NCBI RefSeq assembly: GCF_019429525.1
Contig: NZ_JAHXZL010000014.1
Span: 1-64,000 of the forward strand
Length of the DNA: 64,000 bases
DNA from: Sphingomonas folli
Lineage (GTDB): Bacteria; Pseudomonadota; Alphaproteobacteria; Sphingomonadales; Sphingomonadaceae
Direction of reading: 5' to 3'
How positions within the stretch are numbered: position 1 is the first letter of the stretch; every line of letters starts with the position of its first letter. A program made the translations under genes and the position numbers. Shown here in pieces: positions 27,021 through 36,131 of the stretch. The notes under the pieces were generated by a model. That model searched no databases. It was not told where the DNA came from and saw only the letters and a list, made by a program, of their open reading frames with translations.

Positions 27021-27938
27021 TCAACCGATCTGGCCGAAGCACCAGCGCAGCACCGATTTCTGCGCGTGGAGCCGGTTCTCCGCCTCCTGCCAGATCAGCG
27101 ACTGCGGCCCGTCGATCACCTCGGGGGTCACTTCCTCGCCGCGGTGCGCGGGGAGGCAGTGGAGGAAGGCGGCACCCGGCTTGGCCGCCGCCATCAGCGC
27201 GGCGTCGACCTGATAGGGCATCATCGCGCGCAGCTTGGTCTCGGCCTGCGCCTGGCCCATCGAGATCCAGGTGTCGGTGACGACGACGTCGGCGTCGGCC
27301 ACCGCCTCGCGCGGGTCGGCGACGACGCGCGCGCGGCCCGAGGCGCGGACGATCGCCTCCTCCCCGGGCTGGAACCCCTGCGGGCAGGCCGCGACCACGT
27401 CGAAGTGGAGCAGCGCCGCCGCCTCGACGATCGAGGCGAGCACGTTGTTGCCGTCGCCGAGCCACGCGACCTTGAGCCCGGGCAGCTGGCGCCCGCTCTC
27501 CACGATGGTGAGCAGGTCGGCCATGATCTGGCACGGGTGCGACTCGTCGGTGAGGCCGTTGATCACGGGGACGCTGGCGTGCGCGGCCATCTCGTCCAGC
27601 TTGGCGTGGTCGTCGGTGCGGATCATGATCGCGTCGACGTAGCCCGACAGCACCCGGGCGGTGTCCGCCACGGTCTCGCCGCGGCCGAGCTGCATCTGCC
27701 CCGCCTCCATCACGATCGACTGGCCGCCGAGCTGGCGGATCGCCATGTCGAAGCTGACGCGGGTGCGGGTCGAGTTCTTCTCGAAGATCATCGCCAGCAC
27801 GCGGCCGGCGAGCGGCGCGTCGGCGTCGGCGCGCCCCTTGGGCCAGCCCGCGCGCGCCTGTTTGCGCTCGAGCGCGTCGGCCAGCATGGCGGCGATCGCG
27901 TCGCCACCGGCGTCGCTGAGGCTCAGGAAATGGCGCAC
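27021..27938 (-). CDS. argF: Ornithine carbamoyltransferase
   Basis: Cytoplasmic enzyme of arginine synthesis (305 residues) that makes citrulline from ornithine and carbamoyl phosphate. The carbamoyl phosphate loop STRTRVSFD, the HPCQIMADLLT segment and the ornithine-site HCLPAHRG are all intact. The start is GTG with GGGGAGGA six bases upstream. argD lies 208 bases upstream on the same strand, separated by a large folded palindrome that could affect expression. Confidence 0.96.
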   Translation of the reverse strand: MRHFLSLSDAGGDAIAAMLADALERKQARAGWPKGRADADAPLAGRVLAMIFEKNSTRTRVSFDMAIRQLGGQSIVMEAGQMQLGRGETVADTARVLSGYVDAIMIRTDDHAKLDEMAAHASVPVINGLTDESHPCQIMADLLTIVESGRQLPGLKVAWLGDGNNVLASIVEAAALLHFDVVAACPQGFQPGEEAIVRASGRARVVADPREAVADADVVVTDTWISMGQAQAETKLRAMMPYQVDAALMAAAKPGAAFLHCLPAHRGEEVTPEVIDGPQSLIWQEAENRLHAQKSVLRWCFGQIG

Positions 27939-27958
27939 TTGAATCCTCCCCAGAATGG

Positions 27959-28022
27959 AGTGGCAGGGCGACTTGCCCCCGGCAAGTCGAGATCATGCCG
28001 GGGGCATGATCGACCTGCCACT
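27959..28022. repeat. Three-way-junction palindrome upstream of argF
   Basis: Outer arms AGTGGCAGG/CCTGCCACT (27959-27967 with 28014-28022) enclose two perfect hairpins, GACTTGCC/GGCAAGTC (27970-27988) and GATCATGCC/GGCATGATC (27991-28011). The whole folds as a compact cloverleaf-like three-way junction on either strand, with its edge about 20 bases before the argF start and next to its ribosome site. It may be a mobile palindromic repeat or an mRNA control element. Confidence 0.75.
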
Positions 28023-28041
28023 GGGGACCGCTCGCGCAGCG

Positions 28042-28097
28042 AGTGGTGGAGGGGGCCTCCACTAGCGCTGCGTTCGCGGAGATCCCCCTCCACCACT
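28042..28097. repeat. Long-arm inverted repeat in the argD-argF gap
   Basis: Perfect 14-base arms (AGTGGTGGAGGGGG and its complement, 28042-28055 and 28084-28097) are separated by 28 bases that contain a further CTCCACT half. It sits beside the three-way-junction palindrome, so nearly the whole gap between argD and argF is repeat DNA. Confidence 0.75.
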
Positions 28098-28146
28098 GCG
28101 CTGGCGCGCGGCGGTCCCCCTCCCCGCGAGCGGGGAGGAGCTTACA

Positions 28147-29340
28147 TCACTCGTCGGCCACCGGCACGTAGACCCGTGCGGCCTCGCTCAATCTCTCCAC
28201 GCACTCGGCGATATGGCTCTCGTCGATCACCAGCGGCGGCAGCACGCGGACGACGTTCTCGCCCGCCGCCACCAGCAGCAGCCCGTGCTGGTCGCGGCAG
28301 TGCGCGACGAAGCGGCGGCTGTCGCTCTTCAGCTTCAACCCCAGCATCAGGCCGTGGCCGCGGACATGGTCGAACAGGTGATCGTGGTTGGGGATCAGCT
28401 GCTCGAGCGAGGCGCGCAGCCGCTCGCCCATCCGCGCCACCTGGTCGAGGAAGCCCTCCTCCAGGATCACGTCGAGCACCGCCTCGCCCGCCGCCATCGC
28501 CAGCGGGTTGCCGCCGTAGGTGGAGCCGTGCGTGCCGAACACCATGCCCTTGGCCGCTTCGGCGGTGGCGAGGCAGGCGCCGAGCGGGAAGCCGCCGCCG
28601 ATCCCCTTGGCCACCGCCATGATGTCGGGGACGATGCCGTACAGCTCGTGCGCGAAGAACTTGCCGGTGCGGCCGTAGCCCGCCTGCACCTCGTCGAGCA
28701 CAAGCAGTAGGCCGTGCTCGTCGCAGGCCTGGCGCAGCCCGCGGAGGAACTCCTGCGACGCCGGGCGGATGCCGCCCTCGCCCTGGATCGGCTCGACCAG
28801 GAAGCCCGCGGTATGCTCGTCGATCAGCGCGAGCGCGCCCGCGAGATCGTTGAACGTGGCGTATCGGAAGCCGGGGAGCAGCGGCTCGAAGCCGTCGCGC
28901 ATCTTGGCCTGGTTGGTCGCCGAGATCGCGCCGAGCGTCCGCCCGTGGAAGGCGGTGTCGAAGGTGATCAGGTCGTGCCGCTGCGGGTTGCCGTTGGCAT
29001 AGTGATAGCGCCGCGCGGTCTTGATCGCGCACTCCACCGCCTCGGCGCCCGAGTTGGTGAAGAACACCGTGTCAGCGAAGGTGTGATCGACCAGCCGCTG
29101 CGCGAGATGCTCGCCCTGCGGGCTGCCATAGAGATTGCTGGTGTGCATCAGCGTCGCGGCCTGGTCGGCGATCGCCTTGACCAGCCGCGGATGGCCGTGG
29201 CCGAGCGCGTTGACCGCGATGCCGCTGGCGAAGTCGAGATAGCGCTCGCCGTCCTCGCCGTAGAGGTAGACGCCCTCGCCTCGCACCGGGCGCACGCCGC
29301 ACCGCGGGTAGACGGGCATCAGCGCAGGGGTGGACGACAC
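28147..29340 (-). CDS. argD: Acetylornithine aminotransferase
   Basis: PLP-dependent class III aminotransferase (397 residues) of arginine synthesis, often also serving the lysine pathway. Recognised by NSGAEAVECAIKTAR, LDEVQAGYGRTGKFFAHE and the PLP-lysine segment AVAKGIGGGFPLGACLAT. The GTG start has GGAGAAGG upstream; an internal ATG at 29319 is less likely. argF and hslO follow on the same strand, giving a possible argD-argF-hslO transcript as in other Alphaproteobacteria. Confidence 0.95.
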   Translation of the reverse strand: MSSTPALMPVYPRCGVRPVRGEGVYLYGEDGERYLDFASGIAVNALGHGHPRLVKAIADQAATLMHTSNLYGSPQGEHLAQRLVDHTFADTVFFTNSGAEAVECAIKTARRYHYANGNPQRHDLITFDTAFHGRTLGAISATNQAKMRDGFEPLLPGFRYATFNDLAGALALIDEHTAGFLVEPIQGEGGIRPASQEFLRGLRQACDEHGLLLVLDEVQAGYGRTGKFFAHELYGIVPDIMAVAKGIGGGFPLGACLATAEAAKGMVFGTHGSTYGGNPLAMAAGEAVLDVILEEGFLDQVARMGERLRASLEQLIPNHDHLFDHVRGHGLMLGLKLKSDSRRFVAHCRDQHGLLLVAAGENVVRVLPPLVIDESHIAECVERLSEAARVYVPVADE

Positions 29341-29517
29341 GGGGCCTTCTCCTCGGAAAGAACAAGGGCGGCCCGCCCGGACCGCCCCGCGCCGTCTTCT
29401 ACGGTGGCCCGCCGCGGCGGGTCAACACCGCGCGCGACCGCGCTTGCGCCGCGACGGTGATTGCGCTCGTGCCGCGACTATCCCACATAGGGAAGTAACA
29501 CACCAACCGGGGAATCC

Positions 29518-30456
29518 ATGGCCGATCCATATGCGACGCTGGGCGTGGCGCGCGGCGCCAGCGAGGCGGACATCAAGAAGGCGTATCGCAAACTCGCCAA
29601 GGAGCTGCATCCCGACCGCAACCAGGACAATCCCAAGGCGGCGGAGCGTTTCGGCAAGGTGACGTCGGCGTATGACCTGCTCACCGACAAGGACAAGCGC
29701 GCGCGCTACGATCGCGGCGAGATCGACGGCGACGGCAACCCGAGCGCGCCGTTCGGCTATGGTGCCGGCGGTGCGCGCCCCGGCGGCGCGGGCGGCTTCC
29801 GCTCGCAGCAGTTCGACATGGGCGGCGAGGCGCCCGACATGTCCGATATCTTCGAGGGCCTGTTCGGCGGTCGCGCGGCCGGTGGGGGCGGCGGTTTCGC
29901 CAGCGGCTTCGGCCGTCGCAACGCCGGGCCACCGCCCAAGGGCGGCAACGTCGCCTACCGCCTCCAGGTGCCCTTCGCCGACGCCGCCGCGCTCGCGCCG
30001 CAGCGCGTGACGCTCGCCGATGGGAGCACGATCGATCTCAAGTTGCCCGCCGGGGTCGACACCGGCACGCAGATGCGCCTCTCGGGCAAGGGCGACCCGG
30101 GCCAGGGCGGGCCCGGCGACGCGATCGTGACCATCGAGATCCAGCCGCACCGCTTCTTCACGCGCGAGGGCGACGACGTCCGGCTCGACCTGCCCGTCAC
30201 GCTCAAGGAGGCGGTCGAGGGCGCAGCGGTGAAGGTGCCGACCGTCGACAAGCCGGTGATGCTCACCGTGCCGCCCGGCTCCAGCTCGGGCAAGACGCTG
30301 CGGCTCAAGGGCAAGGGCTTCCACCGCAAGGCCGGCGGCCGCGGCGACCAGCTCGTCCGGCTGGTGATCGACGTGCCCGCCGACGACGCCGCGCTGAAGT
30401 CCTTCGTCGCGGGCTGGCCCGGCGGCGGGAACCCGCGCGCGAACATGGGCGTCTGA
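29518..30456 (+). CDS. CbpA-like DnaJ co-chaperone without zinc finger
   Basis: A 312-residue Hsp40. The J domain (1-70) carries the HPD motif (KELHPDRNQ) that stimulates DnaK; a Gly/Phe-rich linker with FEGLFGG follows, then the two C-terminal client-binding domains (~140-310). The Cys-rich zinc finger of true DnaJ is absent, as in CbpA and type II Hsp40s. The next gene overlaps its stop as TGATG. GGGGAA lies six bases before the start. Confidence 0.92.
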   Translation: MADPYATLGVARGASEADIKKAYRKLAKELHPDRNQDNPKAAERFGKVTSAYDLLTDKDKRARYDRGEIDGDGNPSAPFGYGAGGARPGGAGGFRSQQFDMGGEAPDMSDIFEGLFGGRAAGGGGGFASGFGRRNAGPPPKGGNVAYRLQVPFADAAALAPQRVTLADGSTIDLKLPAGVDTGTQMRLSGKGDPGQGGPGDAIVTIEIQPHRFFTREGDDVRLDLPVTLKEAVEGAAVKVPTVDKPVMLTVPPGSSSGKTLRLKGKGFHRKAGGRGDQLVRLVIDVPADDAALKSFVAGWPGGGNPRANMGV

Positions 30457-31418
30457 TGTGGGTGACGGACGCTCCCCCCTCGCTCACGCCTGAGGATCGC
30501 GCGCGCCACCACGGTGCCGCGCGACGACGCCTCGACCGCCAGCTCGCCCATGTCCGCCCCGGCAGCTACAGCTGGTCGGTGCTGAAGCGCGCCGCGGTCG
30601 GCGTCTATACCGACGGGTTCATTCACGCCGGCAACCTCGCCTATCTCGCGCTGATGACGGTGTTCCCGTTCTTCATCGTCGCCGCCGCGGTGGCCTCTCT
30701 GTTCGGCCAGACCGACGAGGTGCAGCGCGGCGTCGCCAGCTTCCTCTCGGTGCTGCCGCACGACGTCGGCGCGATCCTGCGCGAGCCGATCAGCAACGTG
30801 CTCCACGCGCGCACCGGCTCGCTGCTCTGGTTCGGTGCACTGGTGGGTCTGTGGACCGTCGGCAGCTTCGCCGAGACGATCCGCGATATCTTCCGCCGCG
30901 CCTATGGCACGCGCTCGTCGCAGTCGCTGTGGCGCGCGCGGCTGGGGCTCAGCCTCGCGATCGTCGGCTCGATCGTGATCGCGCTGTTCTCCTTCCTGGT
31001 ACAGGGCATCCTGATCGCGGCCGAGCAGTTCATCTACCGGCTGCTGCCGGTGGCGCAGCACGTCGCCGAGTGGCTCAACCTCGCGCGCCTGGTCCCCGCC
31101 GCGGTGATGTTCGGCGCGCTCTACATGCTATTCTACTCGGTCACGCCGGGGCGATACCGCCGCAGCGAGAGCAAGAAATGGCCGGGCGCTCTGTTCACTA
31201 CCCTATGGTGGGTGAGCATGACCGCGGGCCTGCCCTGGGCCTTGTCGCAGCTGGGTGGCTATGACCTCACCTACGGCAGCCTCGCCGGGGTGGTGGTGAT
31301 GCTGCTGTTCTTCTATCTGATCGGCCTTGGCCTGGTGTTCGGCGCTCACCTGAACGCGGCACTGGCGGAGCCGCCCGAAGCGGTTGTAGAGGGGGCCGAC
31401 GATAATGATGAACAATGA
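30456..31418 (+). CDS. YihY/BrkB-family inner-membrane protein
   Basis: A 320-residue membrane protein with about six helices. Family landmarks include FIHAGNLAYLALMTVFPFFIV near residue 55 and the last helices DLTYGSLAGVVVMLLFFYLIG. The family (once called ribonuclease BN) has no settled function; some members affect serum resistance. The start overlaps the DnaJ-like stop, and fabI starts 14 bases before its stop, so three genes are translationally coupled. Confidence 0.9.
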   Translation: MWVTDAPPSLTPEDRARHHGAARRRLDRQLAHVRPGSYSWSVLKRAAVGVYTDGFIHAGNLAYLALMTVFPFFIVAAAVASLFGQTDEVQRGVASFLSVLPHDVGAILREPISNVLHARTGSLLWFGALVGLWTVGSFAETIRDIFRRAYGTRSSQSLWRARLGLSLAIVGSIVIALFSFLVQGILIAAEQFIYRLLPVAQHVAEWLNLARLVPAAVMFGALYMLFYSVTPGRYRRSESKKWPGALFTTLWWVSMTAGLPWALSQLGGYDLTYGSLAGVVVMLLFFYLIGLGLVFGAHLNAALAEPPEAVVEGADDNDEQ

Positions 31419-32232
31419 TGGTGACGGCGTGAACGGACTGATGGGGGGCAAGCGCGGGCTGATCATGGGGCTCGCCAACGACAAGTCGCTGGCCTGGGGC
31501 ATCGCCAAGCAGCTCAGCGAGGCCGGCGCCGAGCTGGCCTTCTCCTACCAGGGCGCGGCGATGGAGAAGCGCGTTCGGCCGCTCGCCGAGCAGCTGGGCG
31601 TGGCGCGGCTGTTCGACTGCGACGTCGCCGACATGGCCGCGCTGGACGACACCTTCGCCGCGCTGGCGCGGGAATGGCCGACGATCGACTTCGTCGTCCA
31701 CGCCATCGGCTTCTCGGACAAGTCGCAGCTGCGCGGCCGCTACTACGACACCACGCTCGACAATTTCCTGATGACGATGAACGTCTCGGCCTATTCGCTG
31801 GTGGCGGTGGCGCAGCGCGCGCGCCGGATGATGCCCAACGGCGGCGCGATCCTGACGCTCACTTATTATGGCGCCGAGAAGGTGATCCCGCATTACAACG
31901 TGATGGGCGTGGCCAAGGCCGCGCTGGAGACGAGCGTGAAATATCTCGCGGTCGATCTCGGGCCGGAGAACATCCGCATCAACGCGATCTCGGCGGGGCC
32001 GATCCAGACGCTCGCGGCGCGCGGCATCGGCGACTTCAACTATATCCTCAAGTGGAACGAGCTCAACTCGCCGCTGCGCCGCACCGTGACGATCGAGGAT
32101 GTCGGCGGCGCCGGCCTGTATATGCTGAGCGACCTCGCCAGCGGGGTGACGGGCGAGATCCACCACGTCGACGCCGGGTACAACGTGATCGGCATGAAGG
32201 CGGAGGACGCGCCGGACATCGCGCTTGCCTGA
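31405..32232 (+). CDS. fabI: Enoyl-ACP reductase (NADH)
   Basis: Last step of each fatty-acid elongation cycle, reducing enoyl-ACP; the target of triclosan and isoniazid-type drugs. The 275-residue SDR-fold protein has the FabI cofactor motif GLANDKSLAWGIA and the Tyr-(six residues)-Lys catalytic pair in YNVMGVAK, with SAGPIQTLAARGI near the substrate loop. Several ATGs cluster at 31405-31420, so the exact start is uncertain. A following gene overlaps its stop. Confidence 0.95.
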   Translation: MMNNDGDGVNGLMGGKRGLIMGLANDKSLAWGIAKQLSEAGAELAFSYQGAAMEKRVRPLAEQLGVARLFDCDVADMAALDDTFAALAREWPTIDFVVHAIGFSDKSQLRGRYYDTTLDNFLMTMNVSAYSLVAVAQRARRMMPNGGAILTLTYYGAEKVIPHYNVMGVAKAALETSVKYLAVDLGPENIRINAISAGPIQTLAARGIGDFNYILKWNELNSPLRRTVTIEDVGGAGLYMLSDLASGVTGEIHHVDAGYNVIGMKAEDAPDIALA

Positions 32233-32770
32233 GGCGGGCGACACCGCCGAGCTGATCGTCCGCCCCGCGCGCGGCGAGGACGTGGCGGGGATCGACTCGC
32301 TGCTGCGCGCCTGTTTCGCGCGCGCCGACGAGGCCGATCTGGTGCGGCAGCTGTGCGTCGACGGTGCCATGGTGCTGATGATGGTGGCGCTCGACGGCAC
32401 CACCGGCGCCATCGTCGGCGCGGTGGCGTTCAGCCGCATGGCAGTGACGGTCGACGACCGCGCGATCCCCGCGGTGGCGCTGGCGCCGCTCGCGGTGTCG
32501 GCTGCCTATCGTCGTCGCGGCGTCGGCGAGGCGCTGGTACAGGCGGGGCTCGACCGGCTCGAGGCCGAGCGCGCGGTGCTGTGCTTCGTGCTGGGCGACC
32601 CGGGCTATTACCGACGCTTCGGCTTCCACGAGGATTACGCGAGGAACTTCGTGTCGCCCTACGCGGGTGACGCGCTGCTGGCGCTGCCGCTCCAGGGCGG
32701 GCTGATGCCCTGCGGCGTCCGCGGCGACGCGCGTCACGCCGATGCCTTCGCGATGCTCGGCGCTGGGTGA
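32225..32770 (+). CDS. GNAT-family N-acetyltransferase (YhbS-like)
   Basis: A 181-residue protein with acetyl-CoA motif SAAYRRRGVGEALVQAGLDRL and the GDPGYYRRFGFHEDYARNF segment typical of YhbS-like acetyltransferases. The substrate is unknown. The frame starts with TTG 8 bases before the fabI stop; no ATG is close, so the start is inferred from the overlap. It is last in the dnaJ-like/yihY/fabI run. Confidence 0.82.
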   Translation: MPEAGDTAELIVRPARGEDVAGIDSLLRACFARADEADLVRQLCVDGAMVLMMVALDGTTGAIVGAVAFSRMAVTVDDRAIPAVALAPLAVSAAYRRRGVGEALVQAGLDRLEAERAVLCFVLGDPGYYRRFGFHEDYARNFVSPYAGDALLALPLQGGLMPCGVRGDARHADAFAMLGAG

Positions 32771-32792
32771 GCGGGGCGCCACGCTCGCGGTG

Positions 32793-32876
32793 CCCCGGCG
32801 AAGGCCGGGGCCGAGGTGGGAAAGCCGTCGTGGATCTCACCAGCGTCCTCCAAGTGGGCCCCGGCCTTCGCCGGGG
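32793..32876. repeat. Paired CCCCGGC palindromes
   Basis: Two hairpins, CCCCGGC/GCCGGGG at 32793-32810 and again at 32859-32876, face each other across about 48 bases. This is the BIME-like arrangement also seen at 53883 and 62191. The remainder of the 253-base gap before aroC shows nothing else. Confidence 0.75.
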
Positions 32877-33023
32877 AACAGCTGCACTAAGCCCCTACCT
32901 TCGCCCCTGTCCTAAGCCGCGCGCTTCTGGCACAGCGCGCGCCATGTCCCACGCTGGCCGCCTGCGAACGTTGAGTCCCGACGCGCCGGCGACTCAACAT
33001 TCGCAATATTCGGACCCTCGCGC

Positions 33024-34091
33024 ATGAGCTACAACACCTTCGGCCGCGTGTTCCGCTTCACCACGTGGGGCGAGAGCCACGGCCCCGCGCTGGGCGCGGT
33101 GGTGGACGGCTGCCCGCCGGGGATCGCGCTGGCCGAGACCGACATCCAGCCCTGGCTCGATCGGCGCCGCCCGGGCCAGTCGCGCTTCACCACGCAGCGC
33201 CGCGAGCCCGACCAGGTCCGCATCCTCTCGGGCGTGTTCGAGGGGCGCACCACCGGCACGCCGATCAGCCTGATGATCGAGAACGTCGACCAGCGCTCGA
33301 AGGATTATGGCGAGGTCGCGCTCGCCTATCGCCCCGGTCACGCCGACTACGCCTATGACGCCAAATACGGCTTCCGCGACTATCGCGGCGGCGGACGATC
33401 GTCGGCGCGCGAGACCGCGGCGCGCGTCGCCGCGGGCGCGGTGGCGCGGCTGGTGGTGCCGCAGGTGCGCGTGCGCGCCTGGGTCGAGGCGGTCGGCGGC
33501 GACGCGATCGACCCCGCCGCCTTCGACGACGCCGCGATCGACGCCAACCCCTTCTTCTGCCCCGATGCCGTCGCCGCGGCGCGCTGGGAGGAGAAGGTCG
33601 ACGCCGCGCGCAAGGCCGGCTCCTCGCTCGGCGCGGTGGTGACGTGCGAGGCGACCGGCGTGCCCGCCGGCTGGGGTGCGCCGCTCTACGCCAAGCTCGA
33701 CAGCGAGCTCGCCGCGGCATGCATGTCGATCAACGCGGTGAAGGGCGTCGAGATCGGTGACGGCTTCGCCGCGGCGGCGCTGTCGGGCGAGCAGAATGCG
33801 GACGCGATGCGCCCCGGCGCGGACGGCCCCGCCTTCCTCGCCAACCACGCCGGCGGGATCGCGGGCGGGATCGCGACCGGCCAGCCGATCCGCGTCCGCG
33901 TCGCCTTCAAGCCGACCAGCTCGATCCTCACCCCCGTCCCCACCGTCACGCGCGAGGGCGAGGCGACCGAGATCGCCACTAGAGGGCGGCACGATCCCTG
34001 CGTCGGCATCCGCGGCGTGCCCGTCGTGGAGGCCATGGTCGCGCTGGTGCTCGCCGACCAGGCCTTGCTTCACCGCGCGCAATGTGGCTAA
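33024..34091 (+). CDS. aroC: Chorismate synthase
   Basis: Converts EPSP to chorismate with reduced FMN; last step of the shikimate pathway. The 355-residue protein shows all three family signatures: GESHGPALGAVVDGCPPG near the N-terminus, GGGRSSARETAARVAAGAVA around residues 120-140, and the C-terminal RHDPCVGIRGVPVVEAMVAL. It is a single gene between repeat DNA and a small secreted protein. Confidence 0.97.
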   Translation: MSYNTFGRVFRFTTWGESHGPALGAVVDGCPPGIALAETDIQPWLDRRRPGQSRFTTQRREPDQVRILSGVFEGRTTGTPISLMIENVDQRSKDYGEVALAYRPGHADYAYDAKYGFRDYRGGGRSSARETAARVAAGAVARLVVPQVRVRAWVEAVGGDAIDPAAFDDAAIDANPFFCPDAVAAARWEEKVDAARKAGSSLGAVVTCEATGVPAGWGAPLYAKLDSELAAACMSINAVKGVEIGDGFAAAALSGEQNADAMRPGADGPAFLANHAGGIAGGIATGQPIRVRVAFKPTSSILTPVPTVTREGEATEIATRGRHDPCVGIRGVPVVEAMVALVLADQALLHRAQCG

Positions 34092-34172
34092 GTTGGTTAA
34101 TTTAGCAGAGGAATGAGCGGAACACCGGCTCTGTGCGGCTCGTTGGGGGCTAACATCACAGGAGAGGTTTCC

Positions 34173-34577
34173 ATGCGTATTCTCATTATCGCGGCTGCTG
34201 CCGCGCTCGCCCTTCCCGCCGTCGCCTCGGCCCAGACCACCGGTGGAACCGGCGGTAGCATGGGCGGTGGCATGGGTCAGTCGGGCTCCGGCATGGACCA
34301 GGGCTCGATGGGCACGATGCAGCAGCCCGGCACCACCGGCACGACCACCCAGGGCACGCAGTCGGACACCATGTCGACGACCTCGCCGCGGTCGACGCGT
34401 GAGGCGCGTCGCTCGTCGCGCAACCACTCGAAGATGAGCCAGCCGAGCACCAGCACGACGCCGGATCCGTCGACCCAGACGATGAACCCGGATCCGACGG
34501 TCGCGCCGATGTCGCAGAACAACCCGCGCACGACCGGTGCCGACCCGATGGCGACGACGCCGCAGTCGCCGCAATAA
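34173..34577 (+). CDS. Low-complexity secreted protein (134 aa)
   Basis: A signal peptide (MRILIIAAAAALALPAVASAQ) is followed by 113 residues rich in Gly, Met, Ser, Thr, Pro and Gln with no Cys. The first part has GGSMGGGMGQSGSGM-type units, the middle a short basic patch (REARRSSRNHSK), and the end is Pro/Thr-rich. It is likely disordered. I do not recognise a family. GGAGAGG lies six bases before the ATG, and a strong hairpin follows, so it is its own unit. Confidence 0.75.
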   Translation: MRILIIAAAAALALPAVASAQTTGGTGGSMGGGMGQSGSGMDQGSMGTMQQPGTTGTTTQGTQSDTMSTTSPRSTREARRSSRNHSKMSQPSTSTTPDPSTQTMNPDPTVAPMSQNNPRTTGADPMATTPQSPQ

Positions 34578-34589
34578 CCTCGCCGATCT

Positions 34590-34617
34590 CGACCCCCGCG
34601 CCGATGCGCGGGGGTCG
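34590..34617. terminator. Bidirectional terminator hairpin between convergent genes
   Basis: A perfect 12-bp stem (CGACCCCCGCGC and complement) with loop CGAT fills the 48-base gap between the secreted-protein gene (stop 34577) and purA (stop 34626). There is no T run on either side, but the place and stability suit a two-way stop. Confidence 0.6.
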
Positions 34618-34625
34618 CGTCGCGA

Positions 34626-35915
34626 TCAGTCGGCGAACGGGTCGCGCACCAGGATCGTGTCGGCGCGTTCGGGACTGGTCGACACCAGCGCGACGGGGCA
34701 GCGGATCAGCTCCTCGATACGCCTGATATATTTGATCGCCTGCGCCGGCAGTTCTGCCCAGCTGCGCGCCCCCGCGGTCGACTCATGCCAGCCCTCGACC
34801 GTCTCGTAGACCGGCTCGACCAGCGCCTGCTCAGCGGCATGCGCCGGGAAGTAATCGATGACGTCACCGCGCAGCCGATAGCCGGTGCAGATCCGTACCT
34901 CGTCCATGCCGTCGAGCACGTCGATCTTGGTCAGCGCGATGCCGGTGATGCCACCCACCGCGGCCGACTGTCGCACCAGCACCGCGTCGAACCAGCCGCA
35001 GCGCCGCTTGCGCCCGGTCACCGTGCCGAACTCGTGCCCGCGCGTGCCGAGCCGCTCGCCGACCGCGTCCTCCAGCTCCGTCGGGAACGGCCCCGAGCCG
35101 ACGCGCGTGGTATAGGCCTTGGCGATCCCCAGCACGAAGCCGACCGCCGCCGGCCCCAACCCCGAGCCGCCCGCCGCGGTCCCCGCGATCGTGTTCGACG
35201 AGGTGACGAACGGGTAAGTGCCATGGTCGATGTCGAGCAGCACGCCCTGCGCGCCCTCGAACAGGATCCTCTTGCCCGCCTCCTTGGCGAGGTTGAGGTC
35301 GCGCCACACCGGCTTGGCGAAGGGGAGGACGAAGCCGGCGATCGCGCGCAGCTCGGCCACCAGCGCGTCGCGGTCGATCGGTGCCTCGCCGAAACCGGCG
35401 CGCAACGCGTCGTGGTGCGCGGTGAGCCGATCCAGCTGCGGGCCGAGATCGTCGAGATGCGCCAGGTCGCAGACGCGCAGCGCGCGGCGGCCGACCTTGT
35501 CCTCATAGGCCGGACCGATGCCGCGCCGCGTCGTGCCGATCTTGCCCGCGCCGCTGGCGTCCTCGCGCAACGCGTCCAGGTCGCGGTGGAACGGCAGGAT
35601 CAGCGCGCAATTGTCCGCGATCCGCAGCGTCTCGGGCGTGGCGACGACGCCCTGCGCCGCCAGCCGCTCGATCTCGGCCCTGAGCGCCCAGGGATCGAGC
35701 ACTACGCCGTTGCCGATCACCGAGGGCGTGCCGCGCACGATGCCCGAGGGCAGCAGCGAGAGCTTGTAGACCGATTCGCCCACCACCAGCGTGTGGCCCG
35801 CGTTGTGCCCGCCCTGGAAGCGCACGACCACGTCGGCGCGCTCGGCGAGCCAGTCGACGATCTTGCCCTTGCCCTCGTCGCCCCATTGCGCGCCGATGAC
35901 TGCTACGTTGGCCAT
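34626..35915 (-). CDS. purA: Adenylosuccinate synthetase
   Basis: Joins IMP and aspartate with GTP to make adenylosuccinate in AMP synthesis. The 429-residue protein begins with the GTP-binding GAQWGDEGKGKIVDWLAERAD region, has the QGGHNAGHT IMP loop, and contains FEGAQGVLLDIDHGTYPFVT and the GRKRRCGWFDAVL segment. ATG 35915 gives the usual start; the frame extends upstream without family similarity. It is divergent from the TlpA-like gene. Confidence 0.97.
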   Translation of the reverse strand: MANVAVIGAQWGDEGKGKIVDWLAERADVVVRFQGGHNAGHTLVVGESVYKLSLLPSGIVRGTPSVIGNGVVLDPWALRAEIERLAAQGVVATPETLRIADNCALILPFHRDLDALREDASGAGKIGTTRRGIGPAYEDKVGRRALRVCDLAHLDDLGPQLDRLTAHHDALRAGFGEAPIDRDALVAELRAIAGFVLPFAKPVWRDLNLAKEAGKRILFEGAQGVLLDIDHGTYPFVTSSNTIAGTAAGGSGLGPAAVGFVLGIAKAYTTRVGSGPFPTELEDAVGERLGTRGHEFGTVTGRKRRCGWFDAVLVRQSAAVGGITGIALTKIDVLDGMDEVRICTGYRLRGDVIDYFPAHAAEQALVEPVYETVEGWHESTAGARSWAELPAQAIKYIRRIEELIRCPVALVSTSPERADTILVRDPFAD

Positions 35916-36131
35916 GGATACAGGTCTCCGCCTGCCGGGCGAACCCGCGCGCCCTTCGACAGGACTCGGCACGCGAGTGGTTCAGCGATGTCGGAGGCGC
36001 GGGTAGCGGCGGGGTGGCGGCAGGTCAACCGATGCCAGCCCGGCACGCGGTCGCGTCACTCCGGGCCAGTCTCGGCCTTGACCGAGTCCGGTGCGCCGGG
36101 TCACGCTCCGACCCGGGGGGATCGATCGACG

